Assembly: GCA_947628325.1 (NCBI GenBank)
Contig: CANQZL010000087.1
Span: 1 to 6,729 of the forward strand
Length of the DNA: 6,729 nucleotides
From: an uncultured Bacilli bacterium
GTDB taxonomy: Bacteria; Bacillota_I; Bacilli_A; RF39; UBA660
Direction of reading: 5' to 3'
Position 1 is the first letter of the stretch. Each line of letters begins with the position of its first letter. Shown piece after piece: positions 5,596-6,729 of this stretch. The position numbers and the translations under genes were made by a program. The notes under the pieces were generated by a model. It was not told the origin of the DNA, searched no databases, and was given only the letters and a program-made list of their open reading frames with translations.

Positions 5596-5958
5596 ATGAA
5601 ATTATTTAAATGTAGTAAGTGTGGAACACTTATTGAAATGTTAGAAGAAAATTGTACAGTTAATTGCTGTGGTGAACCAATGAAAGAATTAGTAGCGAAT
5701 ACTAGTGATGGAGCTAAAGAAAAACACGTTCCTGTATGTGAGATTAAAGATGATTTAGTTAATGTTAAAGTAGGGGAAGTAGCTCATCCAATGGCAGAAG
5801 ATCATTATATTGGTTTTATTGCTGCTGAATATAGTGATTCTCTTGTTAGATATAATTTAAAACCAAATGAAGTAGCCGAAGCAACTTTCGACTATGAAAA
5901 AGGTATGATTGTTTATGAATATTGTAATAAACATGGTTTATGGAAGAAAGAATTATAA
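5596..5958 (+). CDS. dfx: Superoxide reductase, class II desulfoferrodoxin (2Fe-SOR)
   Basis: This cytoplasmic enzyme reduces superoxide to hydrogen peroxide without making oxygen, a strategy typical of anaerobes. The 120-residue protein has both iron centres. The N-terminal rubredoxin-like (desulforedoxin) centre has Cys6 and Cys9 (KCSKCG) and Cys24-Cys25 (NCCGEPM). The catalytic centre has His44 (EKHVPV), His64 (HPM), His70 (DHY), Cys110 and His113 (EYCNKHGLWK), with Glu42-Lys43 before the first histidine, as in Desulfovibrio enzymes. The intact first centre makes this class II, not a neelaredoxin. Two further cysteines (Cys20, Cys48) lie outside the usual ligand set. The start has a good ribosome site (GAGGTG, 5 bases away) and a likely promoter. 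It is followed after 3 bases by a VOC gene. No rubredoxin or NADH:rubredoxin reductase gene, the usual electron donors, lies in the window. Confidence 0.97.
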   Translation: MKLFKCSKCGTLIEMLEENCTVNCCGEPMKELVANTSDGAKEKHVPVCEIKDDLVNVKVGEVAHPMAEDHYIGFIAAEYSDSLVRYNLKPNEVAEATFDYEKGMIVYEYCNKHGLWKKEL

Positions 5959-5961
5959 TTA

Positions 5962-6375
5962 ATGTTTTATAATAAAAATATTCCAGAATTATCTGTAACT
6001 AACTTAACTAAGTCTTTAGAATTTTATAAAACTTGTGGTTTTAAAATTGAATATGAGCGAAAAGAAGATAGTTTTGTTTTTATCTCTTTAGGAGAAATTC
6101 AGTTTATGTTACAAGAAATCAAAGCAGATGATAAGTGGCAAGTAGGGAAATTAGAATATCCTTTTGGAAGAGGAATTAATTTTCAATTAGAAGTCGATGA
6201 TGTTTCAAAAATATATAATGATTTACAAAGTAAAGGCTATAAAATTAGTTTTCAAATGGAAGAGAATTGGTATCGAAAAGATAACAAATTATTAGGTAAT
6301 AAGGAATTCTTAGTAATGGATCCTGATGGTTATTTATTACGTTTTTCTCAAGATATTGGCGAAAAAAATGAATGA
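5962..6375 (+). CDS. VOC/glyoxalase-fold protein, bleomycin-resistance-like
   Basis: The vicinal-oxygen-chelate fold is used by glyoxalases, dioxygenases and drug-binding resistance proteins; the role here is unknown. The 137-residue protein has two βαβββ halves: an opening strand then SLEFYKTCGF (18-27), and GINFQLEVDD (71-80) through the closing FLVMDPDGYLLRFSQ (116-130). The positions that would be His and Glu ligands in glyoxalase I appear to be Pro/Glu near residue 9, Asn73 and Arg127, with only Glu45 plausible. It therefore looks like the metal-free, ligand-binding branch (bleomycin-resistance type) rather than an active glyoxalase. It starts 3 bases after the superoxide reductase stop with no clear ribosome site, suggesting translational coupling. 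Its end overlaps the next gene by 8 bases. It ends in TGA, the only gene in the window to do so. Confidence 0.9.
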   Translation: MFYNKNIPELSVTNLTKSLEFYKTCGFKIEYERKEDSFVFISLGEIQFMLQEIKADDKWQVGKLEYPFGRGINFQLEVDDVSKIYNDLQSKGYKISFQMEENWYRKDNKLLGNKEFLVMDPDGYLLRFSQDIGEKNE

Positions 6376-6729
6376 AAAAGCTAAGCAAATAATTGATAAA
6401 AAACTACATGATTTAAGTTATTCAAAATTTAGAAGTAGTTTTCACTTACGAAAGAAAGAATTAGATTATTTACATAGTAAAGGCTATGAAGAAATAAAAA
6501 AACATGCTAGAGATTTTATTAAAAACAAATTAGCTGATGCCTATCCTAAAAATGATGGAGCCCAAACCCCAATGAAAAATCATCCCGTTTTTATTGCCGA
6601 ACATGCTACTGCTACTTGTTGTCGTAGTTGTTTAGAAAAATGGCATCATATTAAAAAAGGTCAAGAATTAACAATAAATGAACAAAATTATATCGTAGAA
6701 TTAGTTATGGAATGGATAAGAAGAGAAGA
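6368..6729 (+). CDS. DUF4186 family protein, cut by the window end
   Basis: I recognise the conserved blocks of the DUF4186 family, whose function is unknown. The reading frame opens at ATG 6368 and runs off the window after 120 complete codons with no stop. The family is about this long, so only a few residues are probably missing. Conserved blocks are SKFRSSFHL (19-27), HARDFI (46-51), PKNDGAQTPMKNHPVFIAEHATATCC (60-85), RSCLEKWHHI (86-95) and VMEWI (113-117). His79, Cys84, Cys85, Cys88, His93 and His94 cluster tightly and could bind a metal; that is inference. It overlaps the VOC gene by 8 bases (ATGAATGA) in another frame and has no strong ribosome site of its own, so its translation should depend on the VOC gene and its transcription on the superoxide reductase promoter. 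Confidence 0.9.
   Translation, partial: MNEKAKQIIDKKLHDLSYSKFRSSFHLRKKELDYLHSKGYEEIKKHARDFIKNKLADAYPKNDGAQTPMKNHPVFIAEHATATCCRSCLEKWHHIKKGQELTINEQNYIVELVMEWIRRE

Noticed and set aside
6373..6375. TGA read as tryptophan (mycoplasma code), which would extend the VOC gene.
   Set aside because: All recognisable tryptophans in the window are TGG, and read-through would add only two more codons before TAA. The DUF4186 start overlaps here as expected for a normal stop.

Overview
The window is a very AT-rich stretch of bacterial chromosome (about a quarter G+C, judged by eye). All genes lie on the plus strand, intergenic gaps are short, and codons are strongly A/T-ending. The standard bacterial code fits: every tryptophan I see is TGG, and TGA appears only as a stop (once, at 6373-6375). 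Together with AGGAGG/GGTG-type ribosome sites and an oxygen-defence enzyme typical of anaerobes (2Fe-superoxide reductase), this suggests a small-genome anaerobic member of the Bacillota/Mycoplasmatota, such as an uncultured gut Bacilli (RF39-like) lineage. That taxonomic placement is an inference.

Layout. (1) 83-718 encodes an unrecognised membrane-anchored protein, closed by a clear intrinsic terminator at 717-739. (2) 768-3837 is a probable transcription unit: lepA (elongation factor 4), an unrecognised two-helix membrane protein, and a small HD-domain phosphohydrolase. It ends at a second intrinsic terminator whose stem includes the last codons of the HD gene. The HD gene also has its own internal promoter. 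(3) 3875-6729 is a metal and oxidative-stress block: a GufA-type ZIP metal transporter, a cation diffusion facilitator with a manganese-type site, a class II superoxide reductase (desulfoferrodoxin), a VOC/glyoxalase-fold protein, and a DUF4186 protein cut by the window end. I see no terminator inside this block. The last three genes are separated by 3 bp and then overlap by 8 bp, so they are almost certainly one operon.

How they may work together. ZIP and CDF proteins typically move divalent metals in opposite directions, and superoxide reductase removes superoxide using iron. The third block therefore looks like a small manganese/iron and superoxide homeostasis neighbourhood. The lepA block combines a translation factor with two proteins of unknown role.

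The most striking non-coding pattern is an identical 11-base extended -10 promoter element, TATGATATAAT, in front of three genes, with close variants in front of two more. In four of the five cases the element lies only 16-18 bases upstream of the start codon. This predicts mRNA leaders of about 10-12 bases that begin at or next to the ribosome-binding site. I found no CRISPR array, mobile element, tRNA, rRNA or riboswitch, and no gene-free stretch longer than 100 bases. I cannot demonstrate an undescribed defence or mobile system here; the interest lies in the promoter architecture and in the unassigned proteins.
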